Shown piece by piece: positions 37,376 through 47,136 of a stretch of 64,000 nt of DNA. How positions within the stretch are numbered: position 1 is the first letter of the stretch; each line of letters begins with the position of its first letter. This DNA comes from Nakamurella leprariae (lineage in GTDB: Bacteria > Actinomycetota > Actinomycetes > Mycobacteriales > Nakamurellaceae): the NCBI RefSeq assembly GCF_016918035.1, contig NZ_JAERWK010000029.1:1-64000 (forward strand), read 5' to 3'. The notes under the pieces are model-generated. The model saw only the letters and a list, made by a program, of their open reading frames with translations. It searched no databases and was not told the origin of the DNA. Both the position numbers and the translations under genes were made by a program.

Positions 37376-38527
37376 TCATCCCGCCGCCTCGGCCTGCCGG
37401 TGCCCGGCCAGTGCACCGTCGATCAGGAACCGCTCGTGGCGGCTGGCCCGGCTGCCCCGGCACTCGGACAGGAAGTCGTCGATGAGCTCGTCGTCCGCGC
37501 TCATCGCGCCGGACGCCGGCGCGCGGTCCCGCAGCGACCGGGGGTCGTCCTGCTCGGGCTGCCAGCTCAACTTGACGGCGTACGGGAACCGACGTTGCAG
37601 CTGCCGCATCGGGTCCACCGGCCGCACCGGATCGGTCAGCTCCACCTCGAGGTAGTGGTCGGCGAGATCGGCATGCGCGACCAGGATGTCGTCGAGCCGC
37701 CCCCGGACGCTGGCCAGCGGGCGCGCGACGGGGAGGTCGATCGCCTCGGCGCGCATCGCGCCGTCGGCGTCGAGATCGACCAGCCAGGCCGACTTGCGAT
37801 GGCTCCGCTCCGAGAACGAGTACGGCAACGGCGAACCCGAGTACCGGATGCGCTCGCGCACAGTCTGACGGCCGTGCAGGTGACCCAGGGCGACGTAGTC
37901 GAAGCCCTCGAACACGTCCGCCGACACGGACTCCACCCCGCCGACGGCGATGCTGCGCTCCGAGCCCGCGGCGCTCCCACCGGTGACGAACGCATGTGCC
38001 ATCACCACCGACCGGGTCCCCGCCGGCCGCGCGGCGAGATCGGCCCGGATGTCGTCCGTGGCCCGGGCCAGCACCGCCTGGTGGGACGCCGGACCATCCA
38101 GACCCCAGGCCGAGCGGGCGATCTCGGGCTCGAGATAGGGCACCGGATAACAGGCGACCGGACCGTCGGCGTCGTGCAGCAGGACCGGCTCGGCCACCCG
38201 GGTCGGGCTGGTCCGCAGGTGGAGGCCACCAGCGGCCAGGAACCCCCCGAACGCGCCCAGCCGAGTCGCCGAGTCGTGGTTGCCCGAGGTGGCCACGATG
38301 ACCGCTCCGGCGGCGCGGATGTCCTCCAGCGCCCGGGTGACCGTCTGCACAGCCTCGGGCGACGGGATGGCCCGGTCGTACAGGTCTCCCGAGATGAGGA
38401 CCGCGTCCACCCCGTGGGTGCGGACCGTGTCGGCCAGGCCGCCCAGCACCGATGCCTGGTCGGCGAGCAGCGGACGACCGTGGAACGTCCGGCCGACGTG
38501 CCAGTCCGAGGTGTGCAGCAACCGCAT
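37376..38527 (-). CDS. sbcD: Exonuclease subunit SbcD
   Basis: Mn-dependent nuclease partner of SbcC. In 383 aa the metallophosphoesterase motifs are in order: LLHTSDWHVGR (1), ISGDLYDR (2), TSGNHDS (3), MAHAFV (4) and ALGHLHGRQ (5). A capping domain fills the C-terminal third. TAGCGT lies 7 nt upstream of the ATG and no Shine-Dalgarno element is seen, so the operon transcript may be leaderless. The ATG is 73 bp downstream of the pseudokinase gene stop on the same strand. Confidence 0.96.
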   Translation of the reverse strand: MRLLHTSDWHVGRTFHGRPLLADQASVLGGLADTVRTHGVDAVLISGDLYDRAIPSPEAVQTVTRALEDIRAAGAVIVATSGNHDSATRLGAFGGFLAAGGLHLRTSPTRVAEPVLLHDADGPVACYPVPYLEPEIARSAWGLDGPASHQAVLARATDDIRADLAARPAGTRSVVMAHAFVTGGSAAGSERSIAVGGVESVSADVFEGFDYVALGHLHGRQTVRERIRYSGSPLPYSFSERSHRKSAWLVDLDADGAMRAEAIDLPVARPLASVRGRLDDILVAHADLADHYLEVELTDPVRPVDPMRQLQRRFPYAVKLSWQPEQDDPRSLRDRAPASGAMSADDELIDDFLSECRGSRASRHERFLIDGALAGHRQAEAAG

Positions 38528-38534
38528 GCCCGAC

Positions 38535-38540
38535 ACGCTA
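38535..38540 (-). promoter_or_regulatory. -10 box of sbcDC, leaderless type
   Basis: TAGCGT (minus strand, 38540-38535) is followed by 7 nt and the ATG at 38527. It is the same hexamer as at the M1 peptidase gene. Confidence 0.45.
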
Positions 38541-38600
38541 GGAGTGGGGTCCGACAACCGGCCTCCGCCACGCCCTGGGCACTCGCGGCGACCGCGGCGC

Positions 38601-40430
38601 TCACGAGGCCACCAGGGCCGAGATCCGCGGCCCGGACGGGGTGTCGACCACGGTGAGCGTGCGGCTCTGTGCGTCGCGCGCGACCAGGTCCTGCACCACC
38701 TGCCCCCGGCCGTCCACCACTCGGGCCGCGGACATCGCATCGGTGACCCGGAGCCGGACCGCCGGGTTGTCCGTTCCGTCCGCCTCGACACCGTCCTGGA
38801 CGACCTCGACCGCGAGCACGGTGTGCTCGCCGCCCTGGACCTGAAGGCCCGACTCGACGAGCCGGGTGATCGTGGCCGCGTCCTCGAGACGGGCCGGGCT
38901 CTCGGAGCTGTAGACCTGCGACAGCAGGGTGAGATCCCGCTCACGCAGCGCCTGGTCGCGCTGCTGGGTCCAGGTCGCGACGACCGTCCCCCAGTCGGCC
39001 GGGCCGGGGATGGCCGCCGTCGAGGGATCCGACGGCTCGGGCGGCACTGGCGGCACGGGCGGCACGGACGGCAGCGCCTGGATCGGCGCCTCCGTCGGCG
39101 CCGGTGGCGCGGACGCATCGACCGAGGGACCCGACCGCCCGAGGCCGGGCAGCACCCCGAGGACACCGAACACCACCGCCGCGGCGACCAGGAGGCTGAC
39201 CAGGGCCACCCCCACGACCCGGCGTCGCGACGGGGGTGCCGGGACGCCGGGATCTCGCACGTCGGACCGGCGGTCGCGAGGACGTCCGCCACGGGCCTCC
39301 GGGTCGCCGCGACGGGGTGCGTCGCGGGTCCGTCCGGCCGCCCGGATCGCGGCGACCACAGGATCGACGGGCTCGGCGCCGCTCGGCGGACGTCGCCCCG
39401 CGACCATCGCGGCCAACCGGGCCGCCGGTGCCGGCGACCCGTCGTCCTGGCGCTCACCCCGCAATCCAGCGGGTCGGTCCGGCGGTTCCCGGCGTTCCGG
39501 CCGGTCGCCGGAGGCGGCCGGCTCGGGATCGAGCGGCACGGGCATCCTCAGCAGCATCGGCAGCGGCTCCGGGGCCGCGGCATCGTGCAGCAGCATCACC
39601 ACCGACGCGGCCGACGGCCGCATCTCGGGCTCGACCGAGAGCAGCGAGCGCACCACCCGGACGAACGCGGGCGGACCGCAGTCGTCCGGCACCTCGGGCC
39701 ACTCGACGTCCGGATCGCCGAACGGCGAGCGACGGCCGGGCGGCCCCGTCACACCCCAGGCGGTGGCGGACTCGTCGCGCTCCGCCGGTCGGGGCTGCGG
39801 CACCCCGGTGAGGCAGGCCAGCGCCAGCAGGCCCAGGTCGAGCAGGTCGGCCGCCGGGCGGCCACCCGGCGCGTCGTCAGCCCGCTCATCGAGGCCGTGT
39901 TCGAGGCCGTCGGGTCCGTCGTCCCGCACCGCCCCCAGGTCGGCCAGCAGCGGCCGGCCGTCCGCCTCGAGCAGGACGGACGCGGCACCGATCGAGCCGT
40001 GCACGATGCCGTGGCGATGGGCGGCGGCCACCGCGTCGGCCACGGGCAGCACCACGGTGACCACCTGTCCGGCGGACAGCGGACCGACCCGCCGCAGCAG
40101 GGCCGCCACGGTGCCGCCCTCCGCCCAGGACGAGACGAGCACCGCGCGGTCGTCGTCGACCCGGGTGTCCAGCAGCCTCGGCAGGTGTTCGTGACCGACC
40201 CGCCGTAGCACCGCAGCCTCCCGGTCCAGGACCGTCCGGTCGACCGCCGCGACCTCCTTGATCGCCACCGGCGTCCCCGTGCGCAGGTCCTCGCCACGCC
40301 AGAGTCCGGCCGGGCCGGTCCGCGCGAGGGGGTGCACCGCCCGCCAGGGGCCCACGGTGAACCCGGCCGGGCAGGTCGCCGGCGCGTCGCGTGAGCTCCG
40401 ATGGCGTCCGGACGAGGTGTCTCCGCTCAT
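38601..40430 (-). CDS. Membrane-anchored Ser/Thr-kinase-like protein, likely pseudokinase
   Basis: In 609 aa, about 20-290 form a protein-kinase fold with the beta-3 Lys58 (VAIKEV). The catalytic loop HRDxKxxN reads HGSIGAAS (144-151), so the catalytic Asp and the Asn are lost, and DFG is DLG (Asp164). Phosphotransfer is therefore unlikely. A Pro/Arg-rich linker, one membrane helix (about 405-427) and an external C-terminal domain follow; the last part resembles a ligand-sensing or cell-wall domain of unknown family. I chose the ATG at 40430, 8 nt after a TACGGT box. It is divergent from lipB. Confidence 0.82.
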   Translation of the reverse strand: MSGDTSSGRHRSSRDAPATCPAGFTVGPWRAVHPLARTGPAGLWRGEDLRTGTPVAIKEVAAVDRTVLDREAAVLRRVGHEHLPRLLDTRVDDDRAVLVSSWAEGGTVAALLRRVGPLSAGQVVTVVLPVADAVAAAHRHGIVHGSIGAASVLLEADGRPLLADLGAVRDDGPDGLEHGLDERADDAPGGRPAADLLDLGLLALACLTGVPQPRPAERDESATAWGVTGPPGRRSPFGDPDVEWPEVPDDCGPPAFVRVVRSLLSVEPEMRPSAASVVMLLHDAAAPEPLPMLLRMPVPLDPEPAASGDRPERREPPDRPAGLRGERQDDGSPAPAARLAAMVAGRRPPSGAEPVDPVVAAIRAAGRTRDAPRRGDPEARGGRPRDRRSDVRDPGVPAPPSRRRVVGVALVSLLVAAAVVFGVLGVLPGLGRSGPSVDASAPPAPTEAPIQALPSVPPVPPVPPEPSDPSTAAIPGPADWGTVVATWTQQRDQALRERDLTLLSQVYSSESPARLEDAATITRLVESGLQVQGGEHTVLAVEVVQDGVEADGTDNPAVRLRVTDAMSAARVVDGRGQVVQDLVARDAQSRTLTVVDTPSGPRISALVAS

Positions 40431-40438
40431 GCCGCAGC

Positions 40439-40444
40439 ACCGTA
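40439..40444 (-). promoter_or_regulatory. -10 box of the pseudokinase gene
   Basis: TACGGT (minus strand, 40444-40439) lies 8 nt before the ATG at 40430. No Shine-Dalgarno element is visible. Confidence 0.35.
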
Positions 40445-40545
40445 GGGACGGTCGGGTGCCGACGATCACTTGTCCACAATCGGCAGCTCAGCGCCGTGAT
40501 CGCCGATCAGTGGCGGGCTCGGGAGGCGGTGTCGGGCCGGCGGCG

Positions 40546-40551
40546 TACCGT
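40546..40551 (+). promoter_or_regulatory. -10 box of lipB, leaderless type
   Basis: TACCGT is followed by 6 nt and the ATG at 40558. No convincing ribosome-binding site is correctly placed. Confidence 0.45.
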
Positions 40552-40557
40552 GCTCCC

Positions 40558-41307
40558 ATGGCTCAGCTGCTCGCCGGGGACGCCCCGCTGACCTTCGTCG
40601 ACGCCGGTCTGGTCGACTACCGCCGCGCGTGGGACTGGCAGAAGGAACTGGCCGATCGGCGTGCCGATCGGGTCGGGGACGACACCGTGCTGTTGTTGCA
40701 GCACCCGGACGTCTACACCGCGGGCAGCCGGACCCAGCCGGAGGACCGCCCGGTCGACGGCACCCCGGTGATCGATGTCGACCGGGGCGGCCGGATCACC
40801 TGGCACGGCCCCGGCCAGCTGGTCGGCTACCCCGTGGTCGCGCTGGCCGAGCCCGTCGACGTGATCCGGTACGTCCGCCTCCTCGAGTCGGTGCTCATCC
40901 GGGTCTGCACCGACCTCGGCCTGGCCACCGAACGCGTGGCCGGGCGCAGCGGCGTCTGGCTCCCGGCCTCGGCCGGCCGGCCGGACCGCAAGATCGCGGC
41001 GATCGGGGTCAGGGTGGCGCGAGGCGTGGCGCAGCACGGATTCGCGCTGAACTGCGATCCCGACCTGGCTGCCTTCGGCCGGATCGTGCCGTGCGGGATC
41101 ACCGACGCCGGCGTGACCTCGCTGAGCGCAGAGCTCGGCCGCGACGTGACGGTGGACGAGGTGGTGCCCGTGGCGCGCCGCCGTCTCGAGGAAGGTCTGC
41201 GCGGAGTGCTGGAGGCCGATCCTCCACCGACGCCGGTGCCGGATCCGGTGGTGACACCGGCCGCCGGGGTCCGCTGGGTGCTGGACGACGCGTTGGTGCG
41301 GCGATGA
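40558..41307 (+). CDS. lipB: Octanoyl-[ACP]:protein octanoyltransferase LipB
   Basis: Moves the octanoyl group from acyl carrier protein to lipoyl domains, the first step of lipoate synthesis. In 249 aa the catalytic dyad Lys145 (DRKIAAIG) and Cys179 ([14 protein letters not shown]) is present, with the family motif [16 protein letters not shown]. The C-terminal 30 residues are a Pro-rich extension. It begins a unit lipB - LEA-like gene - lipA on the plus strand; normally lipA follows lipB directly. Confidence 0.96.
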   Translation: MAQLLAGDAPLTFVDAGLVDYRRAWDWQKELADRRADRVGDDTVLLLQHPDVYTAGSRTQPEDRPVDGTPVIDVDRGGRITWHGPGQLVGYPVVALAEPVDVIRYVRLLESVLIRVCTDLGLATERVAGRSGVWLPASAGRPDRKIAAIGVRVARGVAQHGFALNCDPDLAAFGRIVPCGITDAGVTSLSAELGRDVTVDEVVPVARRRLEEGLRGVLEADPPPTPVPDPVVTPAAGVRWVLDDALVRR

Positions 41308-41471
41308 CCGGCCCGGCCGACCGTCCCACGGTCACCGCGACGACGACCGGAACGCCCATCCTCGTGACGGACGGAGGCGATACGGTGAACCTCAGCTCGC
41401 CGGACGGTGCCGTCCAGGACGGTTGGTACGTCCCCGGCGAAGTCCGATCACCCAGCAGCGAGGAGCAGCCG

Positions 41472-42782
41472 ATGAGTGCCCCGTCCCGGTCCCGAAGCGC
41501 CGCCCAGGATCTGGCCAACAAGGCCTCCGACGTCGCCGAGAAGGTCGGGGACGCGGTCGCCGGCGTCTCCACCGAGGTGGGGACGCGGGCAGCCGCCTTC
41601 GCGTCCGACGCCGCCGAGCGCGCGGAGAAGCTGGCCGCCGACGCGGCCCACGCCGCCGCCCCGATCGTGCAGAAGGCCGGTGAGTCGCTCCAGGGCTCCG
41701 CCGAGCGCCTGTCCCGCAAAGCCCGCAAGGCCGCCGAGCGCGCCCAGCGGGAAGCCGCGGCTCAGGCCAAGGTCCTGGCCAAGCAGGCGAAGAAGGCCAA
41801 GCAGCAGGCCAAGGCCGGCGCCGGCGATGCGCAGCACAAGGCCGGCGCCACGCTCGCCCACCTGAGCACGCTGGCGCAGCACAAGGCGGCCGACACCGCC
41901 GCGACGCTCGCCGCGTCCGCCGCGGCCGGCAGTCGCACGGTCGGCAAGAAGCTGGACACCACCGCCGTGAAGACCGGCAAGAAGCTCGACCAGGCCGCGA
42001 CCCGGACCAGCAAGAAGCTCGACAAGGCCGCCGCGAAGGCCAGCAAGAAGAGTGGCAAGTCCGGCCACCCGGTGCGCAACCTGGTGATCGTGGCCGCGAT
42101 CGTCGCCGCGGTGGCGGCTGCGGTGAAGCTGCTGCGCCAGCCGCAGACCAGCCCGCCGGACACCCGTCCCGCCCCCACCACCAAGCCGACCAGCGTGGGC
42201 GAGAAGATCTCCGCCGCCGCCGATCAGGCGAAGGACACCGCCACCACGGCTGCGGCCAACCTCTCGGAGAAGGCCTCGGAGGTGGCAGACAAGGCGACCG
42301 CCGTCGCGTCGAAGGCGGCCGCCACCGTGTCGACCGCCGTGTCGGACGCCACCGAGAAGGTCGGTGCGGTCGCCGACGACGCGGTCGCCGCGGCCAAGGG
42401 CAAGGCGGAGGATGTGGCGGCCGCCGCCAAGGACGCCACGGACAAGGCGGCCGGCGCGGTCAAGGAGACCACCGACAAGGCGGCCACCGCGGTCAAGGAC
42501 TCGACGGACAAGGCCGCTGCCGCCGCGAAGGCGTCCGCGGACCAGGGTGCCGCGAAGGCGGGCGCCAAGGCTGATCAGGCCGCCGGCGCGGTCAAGGACG
42601 CGGCCGACAAGGGCGCCACCCGGACCGGCGCGGCAGCCGACAAGGCCTCCGGCGCGGTCAAGGACGCGGCCGACAAGGGCGCCACCCGGACCGGCGCGGC
42701 AGCCGACAAGGCGTCCGGCACGGTCAAGGACGCGGCCGACAAGGCCAAGGGCGGCACCGGAGACGGTTCGGGACAGGCATGA
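41472..42782 (+). CDS. LEA/apolipoprotein-like helical protein with one membrane segment
   Basis: In 436 aa, residues 1-200 are an Ala/Lys-rich amphipathic helix region with several KKLD/KKAK blocks. One membrane helix lies at about 202-220 ([18 protein letters not shown]). From about 230 the chain consists of 11-residue helical repeats ([11 protein letters not shown] / [11 protein letters not shown]), like group 3 LEA proteins that protect membranes or proteins in dry cells. The ATG at 41472 has GAGGAG 6 nt upstream. A second possible ATG at 41304 overlaps the lipB stop. The stop overlaps the lipA start (ATGA). Function is inferred from composition only. Confidence 0.75.
   Translation: MSAPSRSRSAAQDLANKASDVAEKVGDAVAGVSTEVGTRAAAFASDAAERAEKLAADAAHAAAPIVQKAGESLQGSAERLSRKARKAAERAQREAAAQAKVLAKQAKKAKQQAKAGAGDAQHKAGATLAHLSTLAQHKAADTAATLAASAAAGSRTVGKKLDTTAVKTGKKLDQAATRTSKKLDKAAAKASKKSGKSGHPVRNLVIVAAIVAAVAAAVKLLRQPQTSPPDTRPAPTTKPTSVGEKISAAADQAKDTATTAAANLSEKASEVADKATAVASKAAATVSTAVSDATEKVGAVADDAVAAAKGKAEDVAAAAKDATDKAAGAVKETTDKAATAVKDSTDKAAAAAKASADQGAAKAGAKADQAAGAVKDAADKGATRTGAAADKASGAVKDAADKGATRTGAAADKASGTVKDAADKAKGGTGDGSGQA
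42585..42743 (+). repeat. 66-bp tandem repeat, 2.4 copies
   Basis: Copy 1 (42585-42650) and copy 2 (42651-42716) differ at one base that I can see (GCCTCC versus GCGTCC near the end). A third copy is partial (42717-42743). Each unit codes for 22 residues, that is two LEA-type 11-mers. Near identity implies recent duplication. Confidence 0.85.
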
Positions 42783-43723
42783 CCATCGCACCGGAGGGTC
42801 GTCGGCTGTTGCGCCTGGAAGTGCGCAACACCCAGACGCCCATCGAGTCGAAGCCGCCGTGGATCAAGACCCGGATGCGGACCGGGCCGGAGTTCCAGGC
42901 CCTGAGTGGACTGGTCAAGCGGGAGAACCTGCACACCGTCTGCCAGGAGGCGGGTTGCCCCAACATCTACGAGTGCTGGGAGGACCGCGAGGCCACCTTC
43001 CTCATCGGAGGCGACCAGTGCACGCGGCGGTGCGACTTCTGCCTGATCGACACGGGCAAGCCGGGTGCGCTCGACCGCGATGAACCGAGGCGGGTGGCCG
43101 AGTCGATCGCGACGATGGACCTCCGGTACGCGACGATCACCGGCGTCACGCGGGACGACCTGGAGGACGAGGGCGCCTGGCTGTACGCCGAGACGATCCG
43201 GGCCGTGCACGCGGCCGCGCCGAACACCGGTGTCGAGATCCTGACGCCGGACTTCTCGGGTCGGCCCGAACTCCTCGACCAGGTCTTCGAGGCCCGGCCG
43301 GAGGTGTTCGCGCACAACGTGGAGACCGTGCCGCGGATCTTCCGTCGCATCCGGCCGGCGTTCACCTACGAGCGCTCGCTGGACGTGCTGACCCAGGGCC
43401 GGACCGCGGGGATGGTCACCAAGTCCAACCTGATCCTGGGCATGGGCGAGACCCGCGAGGAGATCAGCACCGCGCTGCACGATCTTCACGGGGCCGGCTG
43501 CGACCTCATCACCATCACGCAGTACCTGCGGCCGACGCCCCGCCACCATCCGGTGGAGCGGTGGGTCAAGCCGCAGGAGTTCGTCGAACTGCGCGAGGAG
43601 GCCGAGGGGATCGGCTTCGCCGGTGTGATGTCCGGGCCGTTGGTGCGGTCCTCCTACAAGGCCGGCACGCTCTACCGGCAGGGTGCCGCAGCCCGGGACG
43701 CCCGGATGGGCATCACCGTCTGA
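42779..43723 (+). CDS. lipA: Lipoyl synthase LipA
   Basis: Radical SAM enzyme that inserts two sulfurs into octanoyl groups on lipoyl domains. In 314 aa the auxiliary cluster cysteines are 55, 60 and 66 (CX4CX5C) and the SAM cluster cysteines are 81, 85 and 88 (CTRRCDFC). A conserved RSSY lies near the C-terminus (RSSYKAG). The ATG overlaps the stop of the LEA-like gene, so synthesis is tied to it. A strong terminator follows 10 nt after the stop. Confidence 0.97.
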   Translation: MTIAPEGRRLLRLEVRNTQTPIESKPPWIKTRMRTGPEFQALSGLVKRENLHTVCQEAGCPNIYECWEDREATFLIGGDQCTRRCDFCLIDTGKPGALDRDEPRRVAESIATMDLRYATITGVTRDDLEDEGAWLYAETIRAVHAAAPNTGVEILTPDFSGRPELLDQVFEARPEVFAHNVETVPRIFRRIRPAFTYERSLDVLTQGRTAGMVTKSNLILGMGETREEISTALHDLHGAGCDLITITQYLRPTPRHHPVERWVKPQEFVELREEAEGIGFAGVMSGPLVRSSYKAGTLYRQGAAARDARMGITV

Positions 43724-43733
43724 TCCGGACGCC

Positions 43734-43769
43734 CGGCCGCCCGGTGACCTTCGGGTCACCGGGCGGCCG
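43734..43769 (+). terminator. Terminator after lipA
   Basis: Perfect 16-bp stem (43734-43749 with 43754-43769) closed by a stable TTCG loop, 10 nt past the lipA stop. Confidence 0.8.
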
Positions 43770-43850
43770 AGCATCATCGTCCCCGAGCGCACGCGGTCCA
43801 CAGCTGACCGCTCACCGCGGCAGACGGTCGGATCGGGCGCCGCCCGACGA

Positions 43851-43856
43851 TATCCT
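43851..43856 (+). promoter_or_regulatory. -10 box of the DUF4191 gene, leaderless type
   Basis: TATCCT is followed by 7 nt and the ATG at 43864. Confidence 0.5.
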
Positions 43857-43863
43857 GCTGGAC

Positions 43864-44634
43864 ATGGCCAAGAGTTCGACCACCGCCGGAAAGCCTGACA
43901 AGGCCGAGGCCAAGGCTGCCGAGAAGGCGGCCAAGGCGGCTCGGAAGGCGTCGAGCAAGGAACGTCGCGGCCAGATCTGGCAGGCGTTCAAGATGCAGCG
44001 CAAGGAGGACAACAAGCTCCTCCCGCTGATGATCGGCGCACTGCTGCTGTGCGCCGTCGTGATCACCGGGCTGGGCTGGTTGGTCGGCCTGCCGTGGTGG
44101 GCGGCGCTGCCCTTCGGCATCATCATCGGCGCACTGGTCGCGATGATCATCTTCTCGCGCCGCGTGCAGGCCAACGTGTACAAGAAGGCCGAGGGTCAGC
44201 CCGGCGCCGCGGGCTGGATGCTCCAGAACAACCTCCGCGGCCGCTGGCGGATCACCCCCGGCGTCGCCGGAACCACCCAGCTGGACGTCGTGCACCGCGT
44301 GATCGGCCGGCCCGGCGTGATCCTGGTCGGCGAAGGTGCTCCGCACCGGGTCAAGCCGCTGATCGCCCAGGAGAAGAAGCGCATCGCCCGGGTCGTCGGC
44401 GAAACGCCCATCTACGACTTCGTGGTCGGCAACGACGAGGGCCAGATCCCGCTCAGCAAGCTGAACGCCCGGCTGATCAAGCTGCCCCGCAACATCGCCG
44501 CCAACAGCGTCACCGAGCTCGACAACCGGCTCACGGCACTGACCGCTCGTGCGCCCCAGGCCGGCCTGCCCAAGGGTCCGCTGCCCGCCGGCGCCAAGAT
44601 GCGCAACATGCAGCGGGCGGCGCGACGCCGCTGA
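43864..44634 (+). CDS. DUF4191 membrane protein
   Basis: The 256-aa protein begins with a Lys/Ala-rich helix (to about 45) and has two membrane helices (about 58-78, LMIGALLLCAVVITGLGWLV, and about 80-100). A soluble C-terminal domain holds GRWRITPGVAGTTQLDVVH and GRPGVILVGEG. DUF4191 proteins occur next to lipA in many actinobacteria (Rv2219 in M. tuberculosis), but no activity is known. No Shine-Dalgarno element; the upstream TATCCT fits a leaderless start. Confidence 0.9.
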   Translation: MAKSSTTAGKPDKAEAKAAEKAAKAARKASSKERRGQIWQAFKMQRKEDNKLLPLMIGALLLCAVVITGLGWLVGLPWWAALPFGIIIGALVAMIIFSRRVQANVYKKAEGQPGAAGWMLQNNLRGRWRITPGVAGTTQLDVVHRVIGRPGVILVGEGAPHRVKPLIAQEKKRIARVVGETPIYDFVVGNDEGQIPLSKLNARLIKLPRNIAANSVTELDNRLTALTARAPQAGLPKGPLPAGAKMRNMQRAARRR

Positions 44635-44651
44635 CCGGCACCGGCAGGACA

Positions 44652-44690
44652 GACGGCCCCGGCATCACCCCAGCGCTCAGCGGGGCCGTC
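44652..44690. terminator. Hairpin between DUF4191 and RDD genes
   Basis: GACGGCCCC (44652-44660) pairs with GGGGCCGTC (44682-44690) around a 21-nt loop. It lies between converging genes and may terminate both. Confidence 0.5.
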
Positions 44691-44730
44691 CTGCGTCCAA
44701 GCCCAGCCGGGGGATCCGCGACGCTCGTGG

Positions 44731-45162
44731 TCAGCGCATCCGGATGACGACCGTCCGGCAGGCCCGGTCGTGCAGGCCCCGTCCGTCCCGGTCGTTGATC
44801 AGCGGCGGCACGATGAGGAAGATCAGCGCCGTCCGGGGCACCGCCCACAGCCCGGGCGTCCGGGCGCCGGTCACCGGGGCCACCCGGATCCCCAGCGCGG
44901 CCTGACCTGGCGTGAAACCGAAGACGGCGACCGGCATGACCGTGAGCAGTGCCCAGACCAGCAGGCTCCAGTTCTGCGGCAGGTCGGGACGGGTGAACAG
45001 GTACGCGATCACCCCGGCGGCGACCGCATCGAGCAGGAACGCCAGCACCCGGACACCCATGGTCGCGACCGACCCGACGCCGTCCTCCGGCAATCCGAGA
45101 GCCGCCCCGGCGTGGTACTCCGAGGCCGGTCCGGATCGGCCGGCGTCACGCGCTCCTGTCAT
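44731..45162 (-). CDS. RDD-family membrane protein
   Basis: In 143 aa, RVLAFLLDAV gives the Arg/Asp pair in the first helix that names the family, with two or three further hydrophobic helices and GQAALGIRV, then NDRDGRGLHDRACRT near the end. The gene sits between DUF4191 and glnA exactly as Rv2219A does in M. tuberculosis. Role unknown. TACGCT lies 6 nt before the ATG with no Shine-Dalgarno element. Confidence 0.88.
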   Translation of the reverse strand: MTGARDAGRSGPASEYHAGAALGLPEDGVGSVATMGVRVLAFLLDAVAAGVIAYLFTRPDLPQNWSLLVWALLTVMPVAVFGFTPGQAALGIRVAPVTGARTPGLWAVPRTALIFLIVPPLINDRDGRGLHDRACRTVVIRMR

Positions 45163-45168
45163 GCGGCC

Positions 45169-45174
45169 AGCGTA
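45169..45174 (-). promoter_or_regulatory. -10 box of the RDD gene, leaderless type
   Basis: TACGCT (minus strand, 45174-45169) is followed by 6 nt and the ATG at 45162. It is the same hexamer as at the cellulase gene. Confidence 0.45.
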
Positions 45175-45326
45175 GAGACTTCCACCGCGGATCCGGTCCG
45201 ATCCCGGCGCCTGCCCGCCGGCGGCTCGGCGGATGTCACCGGCATCACCCTGGGTGGCCGGACCCGACCGGGCACGCGTCGACTGTCACCCGATCAGCCC
45301 TGTGCGGGCATGCGCGATCCTGCGCG

Positions 45327-45342
45327 TTAACGTTGCGGAAAC
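45327..45342. promoter_or_regulatory. Candidate GlnR nitrogen-control box
   Basis: TTAAC - six nt - GAAAC matches the actinobacterial GlnR half-site gTnAc-n6-GaAAc in 9 of 10 consensus positions. GlnR controls glnA in many actinobacteria. Only one a/b pair is seen; the second pair of a full box is absent. Confidence 0.45.
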
Positions 45343-45566
45343 ATGACGGCGATCGCGGGGCAACAGGTCGTCCATAGCGTGACCAGCGCACCGGGCAGCC
45401 GCGACCAGTGGTCAGCCGTGCCGGAGCCCCGCACGACACCGGTCGGTGTCGAGCTGTCAGGATGCAGCTGCACCCACGGGCCCGGCGCGACGCTGCGGTC
45501 GTCCGCGGCGCGACCGCACACCGACGGCCCCCGGGACCGTCTCGAACGACGACAAGGAGCGCGTGC

Positions 45567-46985
45567 GTGTTCTCCACCCCCGAAGAACTGGTCGAGTACA
45601 TCGGCCAGAACGATGTCGAGGTCTTCGACATCCGGTTCTGCGACCTGCTGGGCAGCATGAACCACCTCACCGTGCCGGCCAAGACGGTCTCCGTCGAGAT
45701 GCTGGCGGGCGGGATGGCGTTCGACGGATCGTCGATCCGCGGCTTCCAGTCGATCCACGAGTCGGACATGACGCTGCTGCCCGACGTGACGACCGCCCGC
45801 GTCGACCCGTTCCGGGCCCGCAAGACCATGACGGTCAACTTCTTCGTGCACGACCCGCTGACCCTGCAGCCGTACTCGCGCGACCCGCGCAACGTCGCCC
45901 GCAAGGCCGAGGAGTACCTGGCCAGCACCGGCATTGCGGACACCGCCTTCTTCGGGCCCGAGGCCGAGTTCTACCTCTTCGACAACGTGCAGTTCGAGAC
46001 GAAGATGAACGGCTCGTTCTACAGCGTCGACTCCGACGAGGGCTGGTGGAACACCGGCCGCGACGAGTCGCCGAACCTCGGCTACAAGGTGCGGGTCAAG
46101 GGCGGCTACTTCCCGGTGCCGCCGTACGACCACCAGGCCGATCTGCGCGAGGACATCACCGCGAACCTGATCGCGATGGGCTTCGACGTCGAGCGTGGCC
46201 ACCACGAGGTGGGCACCGCCGGTCAGGCCGAGATCAACTACAAGTTCAACACCCTGCTGGCCGCGGCCGACGAGGTGCAGCTATTCAAGTACATCGTCAA
46301 GAACACCGCCTGGGCCGCCGGCAAGACCGCGACCTTCATGCCCAAGCCGATCTTCGGTGACAACGGCTCGGGCATGCACGCCCACCAGTCGCTGTGGGCC
46401 GGCGGCAAGCCGCTGTTCTACGACGAGGCCGGCTACGGCGGGCTGTCCGACATCGCGCGCTACTACATCGGCGGCATCCTGCACCACGCCCCGTCGCTGC
46501 TGGCCTTCACCAACCCGACGGTGAACTCCTTCCACCGTCTGGTGCCGGGCTTCGAGGCGCCGGTCAACCTGGTCTACTCGGCGCGCAACCGTTCCGCGTG
46601 CATCCGGATCCCGCTCACCGGTACCAACGCCAAGGCCAAGCGCATCGAGTTCCGCTGCCCGGACCCGTCGGCCAACCCGTACCTGGCCTTCGCGGCGATG
46701 TTGATGGCCGGCCTGGACGGCATCAAGAACAAGATCGAGCCGCCGGCACCGGTCGACAAGGACCTCTACGAACTGCCGCCGGACGAGGCCGCTGACATCG
46801 CGCAGGTGCCCGCGTCGCTGGGCGCAGTCATCGACCGTCTCGAGGCGGATCACGACTACCTGCTCGAGGGTGGCGTGTTCACGCCGGACCTGATCGAGAT
46901 GTGGATCAAGCTCAAGCGCGAGGAGATCGACGCGATCCGGCTGCGCCCGCACCCGTACGAGTTCGATCTGTACTACGACATCTGA
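45567..46985 (+). CDS. glnA: Glutamine synthetase, type I
   Basis: Makes glutamine from glutamate, ammonia and ATP; a cytoplasmic dodecamer. In 472 aa the pattern includes [11 protein letters not shown] (latch region), [11 protein letters not shown] (metal site), [23 protein letters not shown] and [13 protein letters not shown]. Tyr401 in DLYELPPDE is the adenylylation site, so the enzyme is of the GSI-beta, covalently regulated type. The start is a GTG at 45567 with AAGGAG 7 nt upstream. The gene order matches glnA1 of mycobacteria. A terminator follows. Confidence 0.97.
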   Translation: MFSTPEELVEYIGQNDVEVFDIRFCDLLGSMNHLTVPAKTVSVEMLAGGMAFDGSSIRGFQSIHESDMTLLPDVTTARVDPFRARKTMTVNFFVHDPLTLQPYSRDPRNVARKAEEYLASTGIADTAFFGPEAEFYLFDNVQFETKMNGSFYSVDSDEGWWNTGRDESPNLGYKVRVKGGYFPVPPYDHQADLREDITANLIAMGFDVERGHHEVGTAGQAEINYKFNTLLAAADEVQLFKYIVKNTAWAAGKTATFMPKPIFGDNGSGMHAHQSLWAGGKPLFYDEAGYGGLSDIARYYIGGILHHAPSLLAFTNPTVNSFHRLVPGFEAPVNLVYSARNRSACIRIPLTGTNAKAKRIEFRCPDPSANPYLAFAAMLMAGLDGIKNKIEPPAPVDKDLYELPPDEAADIAQVPASLGAVIDRLEADHDYLLEGGVFTPDLIEMWIKLKREEIDAIRLRPHPYEFDLYYDI

Positions 46986-47024
46986 TCCGTTGCCACCGGC
47001 TGCCCAGCGCAGCTCCGACGGACC

Positions 47025-47058
47025 CGTGGGGCTCCCGGCACCAGCCGGGGGCCCCACG
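47025..47058 (+). terminator. Terminator after glnA
   Basis: A 14-bp stem with one wobble pair (47025-47038 with 47045-47058) and a 6-nt loop lies 39 nt past the glnA stop. Confidence 0.7.
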
Positions 47059-47136
47059 TGCCGTCCCGGGTGGGGATCATCGCCGCACCCGTCCCCCGCC
47101 CGACCGTCCGTCCGAAGCCCCACACAGGAGCACTGC

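Larger units (their letters stand above)
45163..45566. other. Long divergent control region upstream of glnA
   Basis: This 404-bp non-coding stretch between the RDD gene and glnA holds the RDD promoter near its left end and a GlnR-like box at 45327-45342. The rest shows no gene and no other motif I can support. The distance from the box to glnA (about 225 bp) leaves room for a long leader. Confidence 0.5.
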
